From: Chloranthus sessilifolius
Taxonomy: Eukaryota; Streptophyta; Magnoliopsida; Chloranthales; Chloranthaceae
Assembly (NCBI GenBank): GCA_021018995.1
Contig: CM037586.1
Coordinates: forward strand, 3,756,328 to 3,820,327
Length of the DNA: 64,000 bases
Direction of reading: 5' to 3'
Of the stretch, positions 23,402-33,312 are shown piece by piece (the stretch's first letter is position 1; the number at the start of each line of letters is the position of its first letter). A program made the position numbers and the translations under genes. Below the pieces are notes generated by a model. The model was given only the letters and a program-made list of their open reading frames with translations. It searched no databases and was not told the origin of the DNA.

Positions 23402-23879
23402 TTAGAGCTTCTTTGCGGATCCCGATGGGAACCGCTCAGGCCTAACACGAATCATCACATAATCACCCACGTTAAATTCTTTAGAACGCCTGTGAGCATC
23501 TGCAGATAATTTATATTGATTGTTGCTTGAATTAATTTTCTGTTTAATTTCGGCATGCAAACTATGAATATGTTGTGCAAATGCATCGGCAGACTCTGAC
23601 ACTCTATGGGATGCAGACATGGGGATCAAATCTAATGGGGTCCTAGGCCTATGACCATGCACTACCTCAAAAGGACTCATGCCTATGGACCTATTGACAG
23701 AATTGTTATATGCAAACTCAGTTGTGGGTAAGATGGTATCCCAGGTCCTAACATGATCATCGACAAGACTACGAAGGAGATTCCCAAGGCTTCTATTGGT
23801 GCTTCGGTTTGGCCATCCGTTTGAGGGTGGTAAGCAATTGAGAATTGGAGCAATGTGCCCATCATGTGCCAAAGGTCTT
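23402..23879 (-). pseudogene. Element A, integrase core second half
   Basis: Minus strand: HPQTDGQTE is readable in one frame (near 23830) and TEFAYNNSVNRS with GMSPFEVVHGHRPRTPLDL in another, then the C-terminal FNVGDYVMIRVRPERFPSG. These are hallmark motifs of gypsy integrases downstream of the second catalytic Asp. The active-site Glu region lies where the frame is broken near 23865-23800. A stop ends the preceding frame at 23880. Confidence 0.85.
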
Positions 23880-24680
23880 CTAAAAATAACTCATAAATTT
23901 AACATCCCTATCAGACACAATGGTTTTGGGTAACCCATGAAGACGTAGTACCTCCGCGAAGAACAGTTTAGCAATATGAGATGCATCGGAGGTTTTGGAA
24001 CAAGGAATGAAGTGGGCCATCTTGGAAAATCGGTCCACTACAACATAGATGGAGTCGTGCTTCCTAGGGGTCTTAGGAAGTTCAAGCACGAAATCCATCG
24101 AGAGTTCTTGCCACGGTGTGTGTGGCACGGGTAATGGGGTGTACAAGCCGATATTTTGTTTGGTCTGTTTCGACACTTGGCAAGTACGACAATGTTTGAC
24201 AACCCGAGCGACATCTCTTATTAGGCTAGGCCAAAAGAACCTATCCTCTACGAGTGCAACAGTTTTATTACGCCCGAAATGTCCGGCCATCTCTTCAGCA
24301 TGTAACTCCCAAATGAGAAAGTCACGCAATGAAGTGCGAGGGATGCAAAGGCGATTGCCTTTAAACAAGTACCAATCCTGGATGGTGTACACGGAGTGTG
24401 TGCTGGTTGGGTTACTAAGGAGAGTAGTGTACTCGACCCCAAAATCTGGGCAATCGGGGTACTCACCCTTTAGTCGTTCGAACCCGACGACCTCGGTGCT
24501 CATGGAGTGCAAAGCCGCCACTCGACGACTAAGTGCATCAGCAGCCCTATTTTCAGCACCGGCCTTATGCTTTAACACGAATGTGAACCCTTGAAGGTAC
24601 TCAACCCACTTCGCGTGTCTTGGGTTCAACTTCTTCTGTGAAGCAAGAAAGCGTAAGGCTTCATGGTCAGAGAACAACAC
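23880..24680 (-). pseudogene. Element A, RNase H end and integrase core
   Basis: The reading begins in RNase H (FSDHEALRFL, VEYLQGFTFVLKHKAG, ADALSRR). It then shows the integrase zinc-binding HHCC region (HFGRNKT, HCRTCQVSKQ) and the catalytic core with [10 protein letters not shown] (first Asp) and [10 protein letters not shown] (second Asp). The enzyme inserts the cDNA into the host chromosome. The 266-codon frame ends at a stop inside the core. A frame change near 24690-24710 separates it from the reverse transcriptase. Confidence 0.9.
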
Positions 24681-24707
24681 AAATTCTTGCGGTCTAAGGT
24701 AATGTTT

Positions 24708-26114
24708 CTAATACCAAAGAGATCGGATGACCGCATAGAATTCTTTGTCATAAGTGGAGTATTTTTGCTTCGTCTCGTTAAGTTTTTCGATAAAATAGGC
24801 CACGGGGTGACCCTCTTGGCTAAGTACTCCTCCTATGCCTACACCCAATGCGTCGCATGCGACTTCAAAGACTTTAGAAAAGTCTGGCAATCGCATGACG
24901 GGTGCACTACTCATTCGTTGTTTGATCTCAGCGAAGACTTTTGTCGCCGTTTTGCCCCATTTAAAGTCCCCCTTTTTCATGCAATCTGTAATTGGGGCCA
25001 TTATGGTGCTAAAACTTCTGATAAAGCGACGATAAAAAGTAGCCAAGCCATGGAAGCTGCGGACATCGTGTATGTTCTTAGGTTCGGGCCACTCCACAAT
25101 GGCTCTAACCTTTTCGGGGTCCGCGACCATTCCATTGGCCGAGATAATGAATCCCAAGAAGACAACAGAAGGTTGCATGAAAGTGCACTTTTTGAGATTG
25201 GCAAACAACTTCTCGCCCTTGAGGGTTTCACAAACCAGCCTAAGGTGGGTCAAGTGTTGATCCTTGTCGTGTCTATAGATCAAGATGTCATCGAAATAAA
25301 CAACAAGGAATTTGCCTAGAAACGGCCTCAACACTTGGGTCATGAGTCGCATGAAAGTACTCGGGGCATTAGAAAGCCCAAATGACATGACCATCCACTT
25401 ATAAAGACCATCCTTAGTCTTAAAGGCGGTTTTCCACTCATCACCGGGGCGGATGCGGACTTGATGGTAGCCACTCTTAAGGTCTATCTTTGAAAAAATT
25501 GTGGCACTAACCATCATATCAAGCATGTCATCGAGCCTTGGTATGGGAAACTGATATTTAACAGTAATCTTATTGATCTCACGACTATCCACACACATGC
25601 GCCACGTACTATCTTTCTTAGGAGAGAGTAGGGCAGGTACGGCACACGGGCTTAGACTCTCTTGGATGAACCCTTTCTGAAGGAGCTCATTAACTTGTCG
25701 AGTCAACTCGGCGTGCTCAACCGGATTCAACCTATAGTGGGGCAGGTTCGGTAAGGTAGATCCAGGAACCAAGTCTATTGCGTGTTGGATATCACGCAGG
25801 GGAGGGAGTTCGTTTGGTAAGTCTTCAGGGAAGACATCCGTAAACTCTTTTAAAATCGGCTCAACCTCCTTGGGACACTCGCTTACCGACTCGGGAGCAC
25901 TCTCTACGGTGACAACTACATACACCACACTCTCTTCTATCGATGCTTTCTCGAACTCAGAAGGGCTCACAATATTAATGGATTTAGAAGACTCGCCCTT
26001 CTTTTCGACTGTGTTGGTCGATGGTGCTTTAAGAGGCAAAGGGTGTAAAGTGATCTTTTTGCCCTTATGCATGAACGTGCATATGCTTGTTCGACCAGAA
26101 AGAGTCACGTTCAT
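24708..26114 (-). pseudogene. Element A, reverse transcriptase and start of RNase H
   Basis: A 468-codon frame contains all the core reverse transcriptase landmarks of Ty3/gypsy elements: [63 protein letters not shown] and the catalytic YFDDILIY. Thumb and RNase H follow ([40 protein letters not shown]). It copies the RNA into DNA. This is the most intact part of element A; its downstream end (AVIRSLWY) is followed by a stop. Confidence 0.93.
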
Positions 26115-26621
26115 GCCGTAGAGTCACGACCTTCCCAAAATAATATGACCCACATCCATCGGCACCACATCGCACCATAAGGTGTCCGAATAAGAACCTA
26201 ACTGAATCGGTACACGACACCTTTTCGACACGGGCATGGATGAAGAATTGGCCCATGCGACTTTATAAGGTCTCCGGTGGGCTTCAGGTGTAAGCCCTAA
26301 GCGGCGTACGGTATGAGTTGATATAACATTAGTGCAACTGCTGCTATCCACAATGATCCTACAATTCTTTTCACCAAATCTGACATAGGTGTGGAAGATG
26401 TTCTCCCTACGCCAGTCATCCTTTTCATCCCATTGAGGCTCTGCAAGGGCACACCTCACAACTAAAGCATGACCAATAGCATCATCCTCTTCATCACTGG
26501 GTGTGCTAACCGGTTCAAATACTTCTTCTTCAACCATTACCTCATCATCATCCTCCTCTCCCTCAATGAAGAGAGTCATTTGGGGTTCTTTCGTAGGGCA
26601 TTGGGCAGCAAAGTGTCCCAT
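26115..26621 (-). pseudogene. Element A, gag end and aspartic protease
   Basis: The reading starts at a zinc knuckle end (GHFAAQCPTK) and passes through an acidic linker (EEDDDEVMVEEE). It then enters the protease with RIIVDSSSCTNVIS, where the normal active-site DSG has become DSS, a likely inactivating change. It continues through PMDVGHIILGRS to a stop where a Trp codon would be expected. The protease would cut the polyprotein. Confidence 0.85.
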
Positions 26622-26629
26622 CCCATGAC

Positions 26630-27589
26630 ATTTATAGCTTTTTACTTGAGAATTAACCTTGAGGATTCTCCAACTACACCTTTTCCCTTTTCAAACCTAG
26701 AATTGGTAGGGGTGGGTTGTATAGGTTTGAGAGGAGGATTGAATCGTCTCTCACCGGATTGTTGATTATTATATTGTGGCTCGGTTCTTTTCACTACCGT
26801 AGTTTTCAAGTACCGTTCAAGATCTTGCACAAGGGCATAACATCTTTCAAGAGTTTCTACAGGGTGAGAAATCAACTCTTTCTGCAAATCAAGTCGCAAT
26901 CCAGTGCGGAATCTAGAGAGAGTGATTTTAGGGTCTTCCGATACTTTTGCCCTCATCATGAGCTCTTCAAATTTGGCAATGTAATCGGTTACCGGCATAC
27001 CACCTTAGCGTAAATTTTGCCACTAGTCAAGGAGGCGTTGGTGGTATGATAAAGGAACATACTTCTCAATAAGTCGTTCTTTCATGTCGTCCCAACGGGT
27101 AACGGGAGGACAACCCGCGTTCACCCTAATGCGTTCAACATTGAGCCAGAAAAGCTGAGCTTGGTCAACCAACTTCATTTTAGCGAGTCTAACGCAACGG
27201 TCGTCATTCATGGCATACTAATCAAAGTGTTGGTCCATGTCTGAAAGCCAATCGAGGAAGACGGTAGGGTTCATTCTTCCATCGAAAGTCGGAATCTCAA
27301 CTCGGACATTCTTAAGGAGTTGAATTTCGGGGTCATAGTCATCTCTACGATGATCTCTACGGTTCCGATTGTCTTAGCGACCATTACGTTCAAAGTGAGG
27401 ACATTCACGCTCTTGGTGTTGATTTTTCAGCCCACCCATCGCTTCCAGTTGGTTGATTCGATCACGTAATCTATCATTACCAACTCCTAGGGATGCTTGG
27501 GCTTGCTCAATAGTATTCAGATGTGCACTAATCGCACCCAACTCTTCTCGCATACCATTAAGGGCATTGAGAATCGCACTCAAGTCCAT
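26630..27589 (-). pseudogene. Element A, gag
   Basis: It starts at the ATG at 27589 (MDLSAILNALNGM), with a coiled-coil-like N-terminus. A retrotransposon gag domain follows (FDGRMNPTVFLDWL, LVDQAQLFWLNVE, WDDMKERLIEKYVPLSYHQ, ERCYALVQDLERYL), then a basic region and a zinc knuckle (SYKCHGMGHFAAQC). The first zinc Cys appears replaced by Ser. In-frame stops at 27374-27376, about 27218, 27023-27025 and one more near 26645 break it. It would form the cytoplasmic particle that packages the RNA. Confidence 0.88.
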
Positions 27590-27700
27590 GGTGATCACAA
27601 GGTCTATTAGGGTTCTAATATGGAATGCAATATGGACTCACAAAAATAATGTAATAAAATAAATATGACAAACAAAGATGCCCTAACCTAGAACACCTAG

Positions 27701-27713
27701 GGCTCTGATACCA
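27701..27713 (-). other. Element A, primer-binding site (tRNA-iMet)
   Basis: On the minus strand TGGTATCAGAGCC lies four bases after the 5' LTR end. It is complementary to the 3' end of plant initiator tRNA-Met, the usual primer of chromoviruses. Confidence 0.93.
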
Positions 27714-27717
27714 AAAC

Positions 27718-28662
27718 TGACGCGGGACAACGGCCCTAAAATGCGGAATATGAATTTTATGCAAATTTTGCTGAAATTAATGAAATTAAATCAAGTTTAA
27801 TCGCAAAATTATCTTTGATACCTTAGGGTTTGTAGAATTCTGATGGGTAGATCACACGAGATCCAGATAGGGTTCAGTCCGATGCACAAGTACTTTAGAA
27901 GTTAGGCAAGATCGGCTTAGAGATAGTACTTTAGCTTTTTTAGGGTTAAGCACTCGTCTTCGGTCCGATATAGATTCACGGATTCCAAATTGGGTCGTAG
28001 AATGGAATTAGGGTTTGTGAAAGGCTTATGGCTTTTAGATCGGCTTATGGCTTTGGAAAGGGTGTTGGCTTGTGTGATTTAGGCTTCAAAACAAATTTAG
28101 GGTTTCAGGGATCACAAGGAAGGATTTAGGCTATGGCTAGAGAAGCACGCAGAGATTTAGATAGCAAATATAATCAAGCAAACCACGCAAAGTAATGACA
28201 ATAATAAGGAAAATATATGGGAATCACTCCCTTGGTCTCACACCAAACCCATCGCGGGGAAGAAGACTCCCTCTTCACGAAGCATAAGCTTTCATTCAAT
28301 AATCAATCAACTCCCTTAATTACATTGCTTAAAAACCTTATATAGGAGGTCTCACAATAAAAGAAAACCCTAAAACGAATATTAAATAAAGACAATTAAA
28401 CCCCTAAAGTTTAAAGTTCGAAATTAGAAGTTTAAAACGACTAAAACTACTCGGCGCAATTTCGATCGATTGAAATTGAAAATCGTTCGATAGAAAAAAT
28501 TTTATCGATCGAAAATTCAATTTGGATCAATCGATTTTTTTTTTGTGCTCCTTCAATTTTCAGAATTTCGCCTAGTTTTGATTTCCATAACGTTGCTTCT
28601 TTCTACGCCGGTAGAAACGATGCGGTCTGAATCCAATGTCCATGTAAGTAGCGTCCCCGTCA
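27718..28662 (-). repeat. Element A, 5' LTR
   Basis: 945 bp, homologous to 22018-22962 with scattered substitutions and two compensating indels in the palindrome cluster near 28460-28570. TG...CA ends are intact. Confidence 0.93.
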
Positions 28663-28667
28663 CTCGG
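28663..28667. repeat. Target-site duplication of element A (right)
   Basis: CTCGG, identical to 22013-22017. Confidence 0.93.
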
Positions 28668-28744
28668 TATCCGATACGTATCGTCCGATACGTATCGGTT
28701 TTGAGCTCGGACGATACGTATCGGATACCCGATATTTTAACCCA
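28668..28744. mobile_element. Remnant of the CGATACGTATCG Mutator-like MITE
   Basis: About 77 bases of palindromic sequence (TATCCGATACGTATCG, CGATACGTATCGGATA) end in ATTTTAACCCATG. That closely matches the terminus ATTTTGATCCATG of the complete copy at 37815-38084. The left terminus is missing. It replaces roughly 240 bases of element B's integrase, judged against element A. Confidence 0.7.
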
Positions 28745-29999
28745 TGCCTAGGCCTATAACCATGTACTACCTTAAAAAGACTCATGCCTATGGACCTATT
28801 GATAGAATTATTGTAGGCAAACTCAGTTGTGAGTAAAATGGTATCCCAGATCCTAACATGATCGCCGACAAGACTACGAAGGAGATTCCCAAGACTCCTA
28901 TTGGTACTGTCGGTTTGGCCATCCGTTTAAGGGTGATAAGCCATCGAAAATTGGAGCAATGTGTCAATCATGTGCCAAAGGGTCTTCCAAAAATAGCCAG
29001 TGAATTTGACATCCCTATCAGACACAATGGTTTTGGGCAACCCATGAAGACGTACTACCTCCACAAAAAATAATTTTGCAATGTGGGATGCATCGGAGGT
29101 TTTGGAACAAGGTATGAAGTGGGCCATCTTTGGAAAATCGGTCCACTATGACAAAGATGGAATCGTGCTTCCTTGGAGTTTTGGGAAGTTCAAGCACGAA
29201 GTCCATTGAGAGGTCCTGCCACGGTGTGTGGCACGGGTAACGGGGTGTACAAGTCGGTATTTTATTTTATCTGTTTTGACACTTGGCAAGTACGACAATG
29301 TTTGACGACCCAGGTGACATCTCTCATTGGGCTAGGCCAAAAGAATCTATCCTCTATGAGCGCAACAGTTTTATTACGTCCGAAATGTCCGGCCATCCCT
29401 CTAACATTTAACTCCCAAATGAGAAAGTCATGCAGTGAAGTGCGAGGGATGTAAAGGCGATTTCCTTTAAACAAGTACCCATCTTGGATGGTGTACGCGG
29501 AGTGTGTGTTGGTCGGGTCACTAAGGAGAGCAGTGTACTCTACCTCAAAATCTGAGCACTCGGGGTACTCTTCCTTCAATCTTTCGAACCCGACGACCTT
29601 AGTACTCATAGAGTGCAAAGTCGCCACCCGACCACTAAGCGCATCAGTGGCCTTATTTTCAGCACCGGCTTTATGCTTTAACACGAATGTGAACCCTTGA
29701 AGGTACTCGACCTATTTCGCGTGCCTTGGGTTCAACTTCTTCTGTGAAGCAAGGAAGTGTAAGGCTTCATGGTCAGAGAACTCAAATTCTTGCGGTGTAA
29801 GGTAATGCTTCAAATATCAAAGAGATCGAACGACCGCATAGAACTTCTTGTCATAGGTGGAGTATTTTTGCTTCGCCTCATTAAACTTTTCACTAAAATA
29901 GGCCATTGGGTGACCCCCTTGGCTAAGCACTCCTCCTATGCCCAAACCCAATGCGTTGCATGCGATTTCGAAGACTTTGGAAAAGTCTAGCAATTGCAT
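28745..29999 (-). pseudogene. Element B, integrase, RNase H and end of reverse transcriptase
   Basis: Colinear with element A from about 23640 to 24890. It shows integrase ([30 protein letters not shown]), the zinc region (HFGRNKTVAL, HCRTCQVSKQ) and RNase H (VLKHKAGAENKATDALSGR, FEIACNALGLGIGG, YSTYDKKFYAVVRSL). It is broken into many short frames by stops and frameshifts, more than A. The remaining upstream pol, gag and 5' LTR are missing; at 30000 the sequence switches to element C in the opposite orientation. Confidence 0.88.
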
Positions 30000-31017
30000 G
30001 CCAAGTGTACATGAGCCATTAATGTCACTTGACTCGATCACACATGAGTCACTAGTGTTGGTCGAGTCCACTGCACATGAGTCACCAGTGTTAATACATT
30101 CCACTACACATGAGTCGTTAGCGTCGCATGCACATGAGAGTATCGAGTCCATTGATACATGTACACATCATAGTCTCGAGTTGCATACCACTATACATTA
30201 TGAGTCTTATTGTGAGTTAACTGTTGAGTCTCAGTCCTCATTGCATGCCGAAATTAAGCTTAAAATTAATTTATGCAATGAAACTCTCAAATTATCGATG
30301 CATTTACCTAAGACTCTCATGGAATTTCAATTGAATGATTGTGCAATGATTTGGATTGGACCTGAACGATTCCCATCGGGAGTCGTAAAGGAGTTCCAGG
30401 CCCACAACGTTGGACCTTTTAGAATTGTGGCAAAGAGCGGGCCTAATGAGTATGTTTTCGACCTTTCGCCGGATATAGGGGTCAGCTCTACGTTCAATGT
30501 GGAGGACCTAGACCCTTCTTTGGGCTCAACCCCACCCCCCAGCAACCCCTTCCAAGCAGCCCCGAGCCCAGATTTCAACCCCACCCTGCAACCTCTACCA
30601 TTCCCTTCTCCAAGGAGGCAGAGAAAAGAGATAATTGAGGAAATTTGGGATAATCTTGTGGCATTCACCTACGGCTGAAAATTTCTGGTCTATGAGATGC
30701 AAAGGGTTGCGAGTTGACTACCGAGAGTGCATGGGTCAATCATGAGAGAGTTCGTCGCTTGAGTTCTCGTATTCCCGGTCGATATCGCGATCACACTTCA
30801 TTGGGGATGAATTCCTTCGGGTCCGGGAGAGTCGATGCGAAACTTCAAAAGTATTTGGTAGAGTGGCTTGGCAAGTCGGGTTATTGGGCTCATCAAGGAG
30901 AGGTTTACCGAGTACGTCCCTCTACAATGGACCGAGATGATGCTCATACGTCACCGAGTGCCAGGATTCATTTTATGAATGTTTCATTGGTGATGAAACA
31001 TTTTGAGTCAGGGAGAA
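30000..31017 (+). pseudogene. Element C, gag tail fused to integrase C-terminus and chromodomain
   Basis: The plus-strand frame begins with Ser/Glu/His-rich repeats (THESLVLVES, HESIESIDT, THHSLELH). It then passes directly into the C-terminal integrase segment (LHAEIKLKIN, WIGPERFPSG, VGPFRIVAKSGPNEYV, NVEDLDPSLGSTPPP) up to a stop at 30676. A further frame gives a chromodomain-like block (LQKYLVEWLGKSGYW, VYRVRPSTM) and VSLVMKHFESGRM just before the LTR. Protease, reverse transcriptase, RNase H and the integrase core are absent. The same fusion occurs in element D. C is truncated on its 5' side at about 30000. Confidence 0.8.
31008..31017 (+). other. Element C, polypurine tract
   Basis: TCAGGGAGAA directly precedes the LTR start TGATGCGGGAC. 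Confidence 0.7.
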
Positions 31018-31843
31018 TGATGCGGGACGCCAAGATCGAGAGTCGTAAATTCGAACCGCAGCAGATTTTCCAGCCTAGAAAAAGCGGAACGGAAATCAGA
31101 ACCAGGCGTAAAGGAGGAGAATTCGAAAATTTCGTTCGATCGATCAAAATTTTCGTTTTAGGGTTTTATTTTAAGACCTACTATATAAGGTCTCTCCCTA
31201 AACAATGTAATTAGTTTTTTTGATGAATGAAAAGAGCTTTTGCTTTGGATCTTGAGATGAGTTTCTTCGAAGATTAAATCTTCTTCCCGAGAAGGGTTTG
31301 GTGAGAAGCCAAGGGTGCGAAGCCCAAAATCTATTTCCTGAGAAGGGTTTGGTGTGAAGCCAAGGGTGTGAAGCCCACAATATTTATCTATCTTTTATCC
31401 CTTTCTTTGATTTTATCTTTTGTTTGCGTTTCAATTATCAAAAGCCTAAATTATGCCAGAAAACCATAAACCCTAGTTTCCATCAGAGCCACCAACTCAA
31501 ACCCTATCTGACAACATCCAAAATCCAGCCATCCGACCAGAAACGACCCGATATTTAAACCCTGAAGAAAACCAGAGATCCCACCATTGAACCACGAGTA
31601 AGCGCCCTAATCTGGAAAACCTAAAATTCTACCTCTAGTACCGATCTGCACCGCAACTCTAATGGATCTAGCGCAAAAAATGGACCCTTTCCTGAACTTG
31701 GACATGATCTTTTCGTATGGAAAACGATGGAGCCCTAAGGTAACCGCACTATTTTCAGGTTTATTGTTCAAGTTAATTTAAATTAATTTCCGCAAGTAAT
31801 TAATTCATCGCATTCACGTAGTTTAGGGTTTTGTCCTGCGTCA
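31018..31843 (+). repeat. Element C, 3' LTR
   Basis: 826 bp from TGATGCGGGAC to TTGTCCTGCGTCA. A TATA-like CTATATAAGG lies near 31180, and a short TTCGATCGATC palindrome block near 31134. The repeated phrase GAAGGGTTTGGTG / GAAGCCAAGGGTG occurs twice. Related to the solo LTR at 35479 and to the LTRs of F and D. No 5' LTR of C is present. Confidence 0.85.
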
Positions 31844-31849
31844 CAACAA

Positions 31850-32578
31850 TTGCAAACAATGGCAACAAAAAATGTTCTTAACCACTCTTAAGCTTGCCTA
31901 TGGTTTGTCCAAAGAACCAAACAAAGAAGAGCACGAACATGCTTGTTCTGTGCAAAAGCTAAATGGAAAGTAGATGATTTCCTCTACAAGGGAGATATAT
32001 TGAATGGTTCGTCCAAATGCATAACAGATTTGCAAGGGGCATAGACTGAATGTTTATCCAATCAAATTATATGATCTATATTGTGAAGAGAAGACAATGA
32101 AAAGTCTTTGGAAGACACTGGAGAAAAAACATATAAAATTGAAGCAAGTTTGAAAGAAAATGACATAGGTATATTTTTAAGTTTCTAATGGTAGAGAAAT
32201 ATGTGGCAACACAGATACATGATTTACAACTTACTATTCATGAGATATTGTCTGAGGACATTGTGATTGATGAGCAATTTCAAGTAGCTGCAGCCATAGA
32301 AAAACTCACCTACTTGAAAAGATTTTAGTAAGGTCCTTAGACATAAGTTAAAGGAATTCTCTATAAAAATCTTGTGTGACTTCAGGTTGAAGAGGAAGCC
32401 AGACTTCAGGACAAGGAAAAGAATAATATCCATACGTCGAAAGTTTATATCATCAATTCTATTGTGGTAAAAGACTACTGTGGTCAAACACAAAACATTG
32501 AACCATCTGAAAATAAAGAAAAAACCCTTGAAGCACAAAAACATCCTTTCAAGGATCACCAGAAAAGGACTGAATATA
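31850..32578 (+). pseudogene. Ty1/copia gag remnant
   Basis: Plus-strand frames read LTTLKLAYGLSKEPNKEEHE, DDFLYKGDILNG, then VEKYVATQIHDLQLTIHEIL with EDIVIDEQFQVAAAIEKL, and after a frameshift KVLRHKLKEFSIK. These are in the order of the copia-type gag domain (UBN2/retrotran_gag_2), although stops and shifts break it at about 31976, 32180 and 32325. The LINE G poly-A tail interrupts it at 32580. Confidence 0.75.
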
Positions 32579-32590
32579 ATTTTTTTTTTT

Positions 32591-33312
32591 ATCGGTAATC
32601 ATAAGAATATATTAAAAACCCAGCGAGAAGCTGAGAAAAAACGAACAAATGGTACAACCAGCTAGACAAAACAAACCGGACGAGAGCCACTGGCCCAAAA
32701 GGCAGTCTCAAACAAAACAACACAAAACAAAATACCACACAAACAAAAACAAACAAAAAACCAGTAGCTACTCAAAACACATCATGGGGATTGGGCGCTC
32801 CATCTTGATCGAGAATACTCCAGAAGGACATCAGATCATTAATAGTCTTCATCATGATACCCACCGAACATCTCTTCCTTTAAAAAATTCTCTGGTTGCG
32901 CTCAAGCCATATGCCCCACAAGACCGCATACAATCCTACCCTCCAAAAGGCCCCTAGCTGACGTTGGAAAACAGGCCCCTTCCAACTCTCCAACAGCTGC
33001 GGCACATTCTCAGGGAAGACCCAGGAGAGGTTGAAAGATTTCAGAAAAATATGCCAAACCTCGGACGCCTCCCAACAATGAAGAAAAAGATGGGACGTAG
33101 ATTCCTCCGATTGAAGGCACACACATTAGGCACATCCTTAGCCTGGATAATGAGCTGATCAATTGTAAGGATGTGCTCCTGAACAAGAGTCCACAAGAAG
33201 AAGCGGATTTTGGGGGAATGGGGGCTTTCCATATGCCTGCCCACCTAGCTTTGATCAGGGGACGCCGAGACAAGATTCGGTAGAAAGAACGCACCGAGAA
33301 AACTCCATTCAT
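32591..33312 (-). pseudogene. LINE G, C-terminal zf-RVT region
   Basis: Minus strand: MNGVFSVRSFYRILSRRP, IWKAPIPPKS, and in the next frame MCLQSEESTSHLFLHC, WLERNQRIF. This is the reverse-transcriptase-associated zinc region (zf-RVT type) found at the C-terminus of plant L1-like ORF2 proteins. Frames shift at about 33150-33040. The rest to 32591 is 3' untranslated. Confidence 0.8.

Larger units (their letters stand above)
22018..28662 (-). mobile_element. Element A: full-length Ty3/gypsy chromovirus
   Basis: A complete, bounded retrotransposon of 6,645 bp in minus orientation. It has two 945-bp LTRs, a 5-bp target duplication CTCGG, an initiator tRNA-Met primer site, gag, protease, reverse transcriptase, RNase H, integrase and a chromodomain in the gypsy order, and a polypurine tract. 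The LTR copies differ by a few bases per 60 where compared, and the coding region has several nonsense codons and frameshifts, so it is not currently able to make its proteins. It sits at the junction between element B and a Mutator-like MITE remnant. Confidence 0.93.

Noticed and set aside
24049..25319. Plus-strand ORFs of 181 and 218 codons
   Set aside because: Antisense shadows of the integrase and reverse transcriptase of element A.
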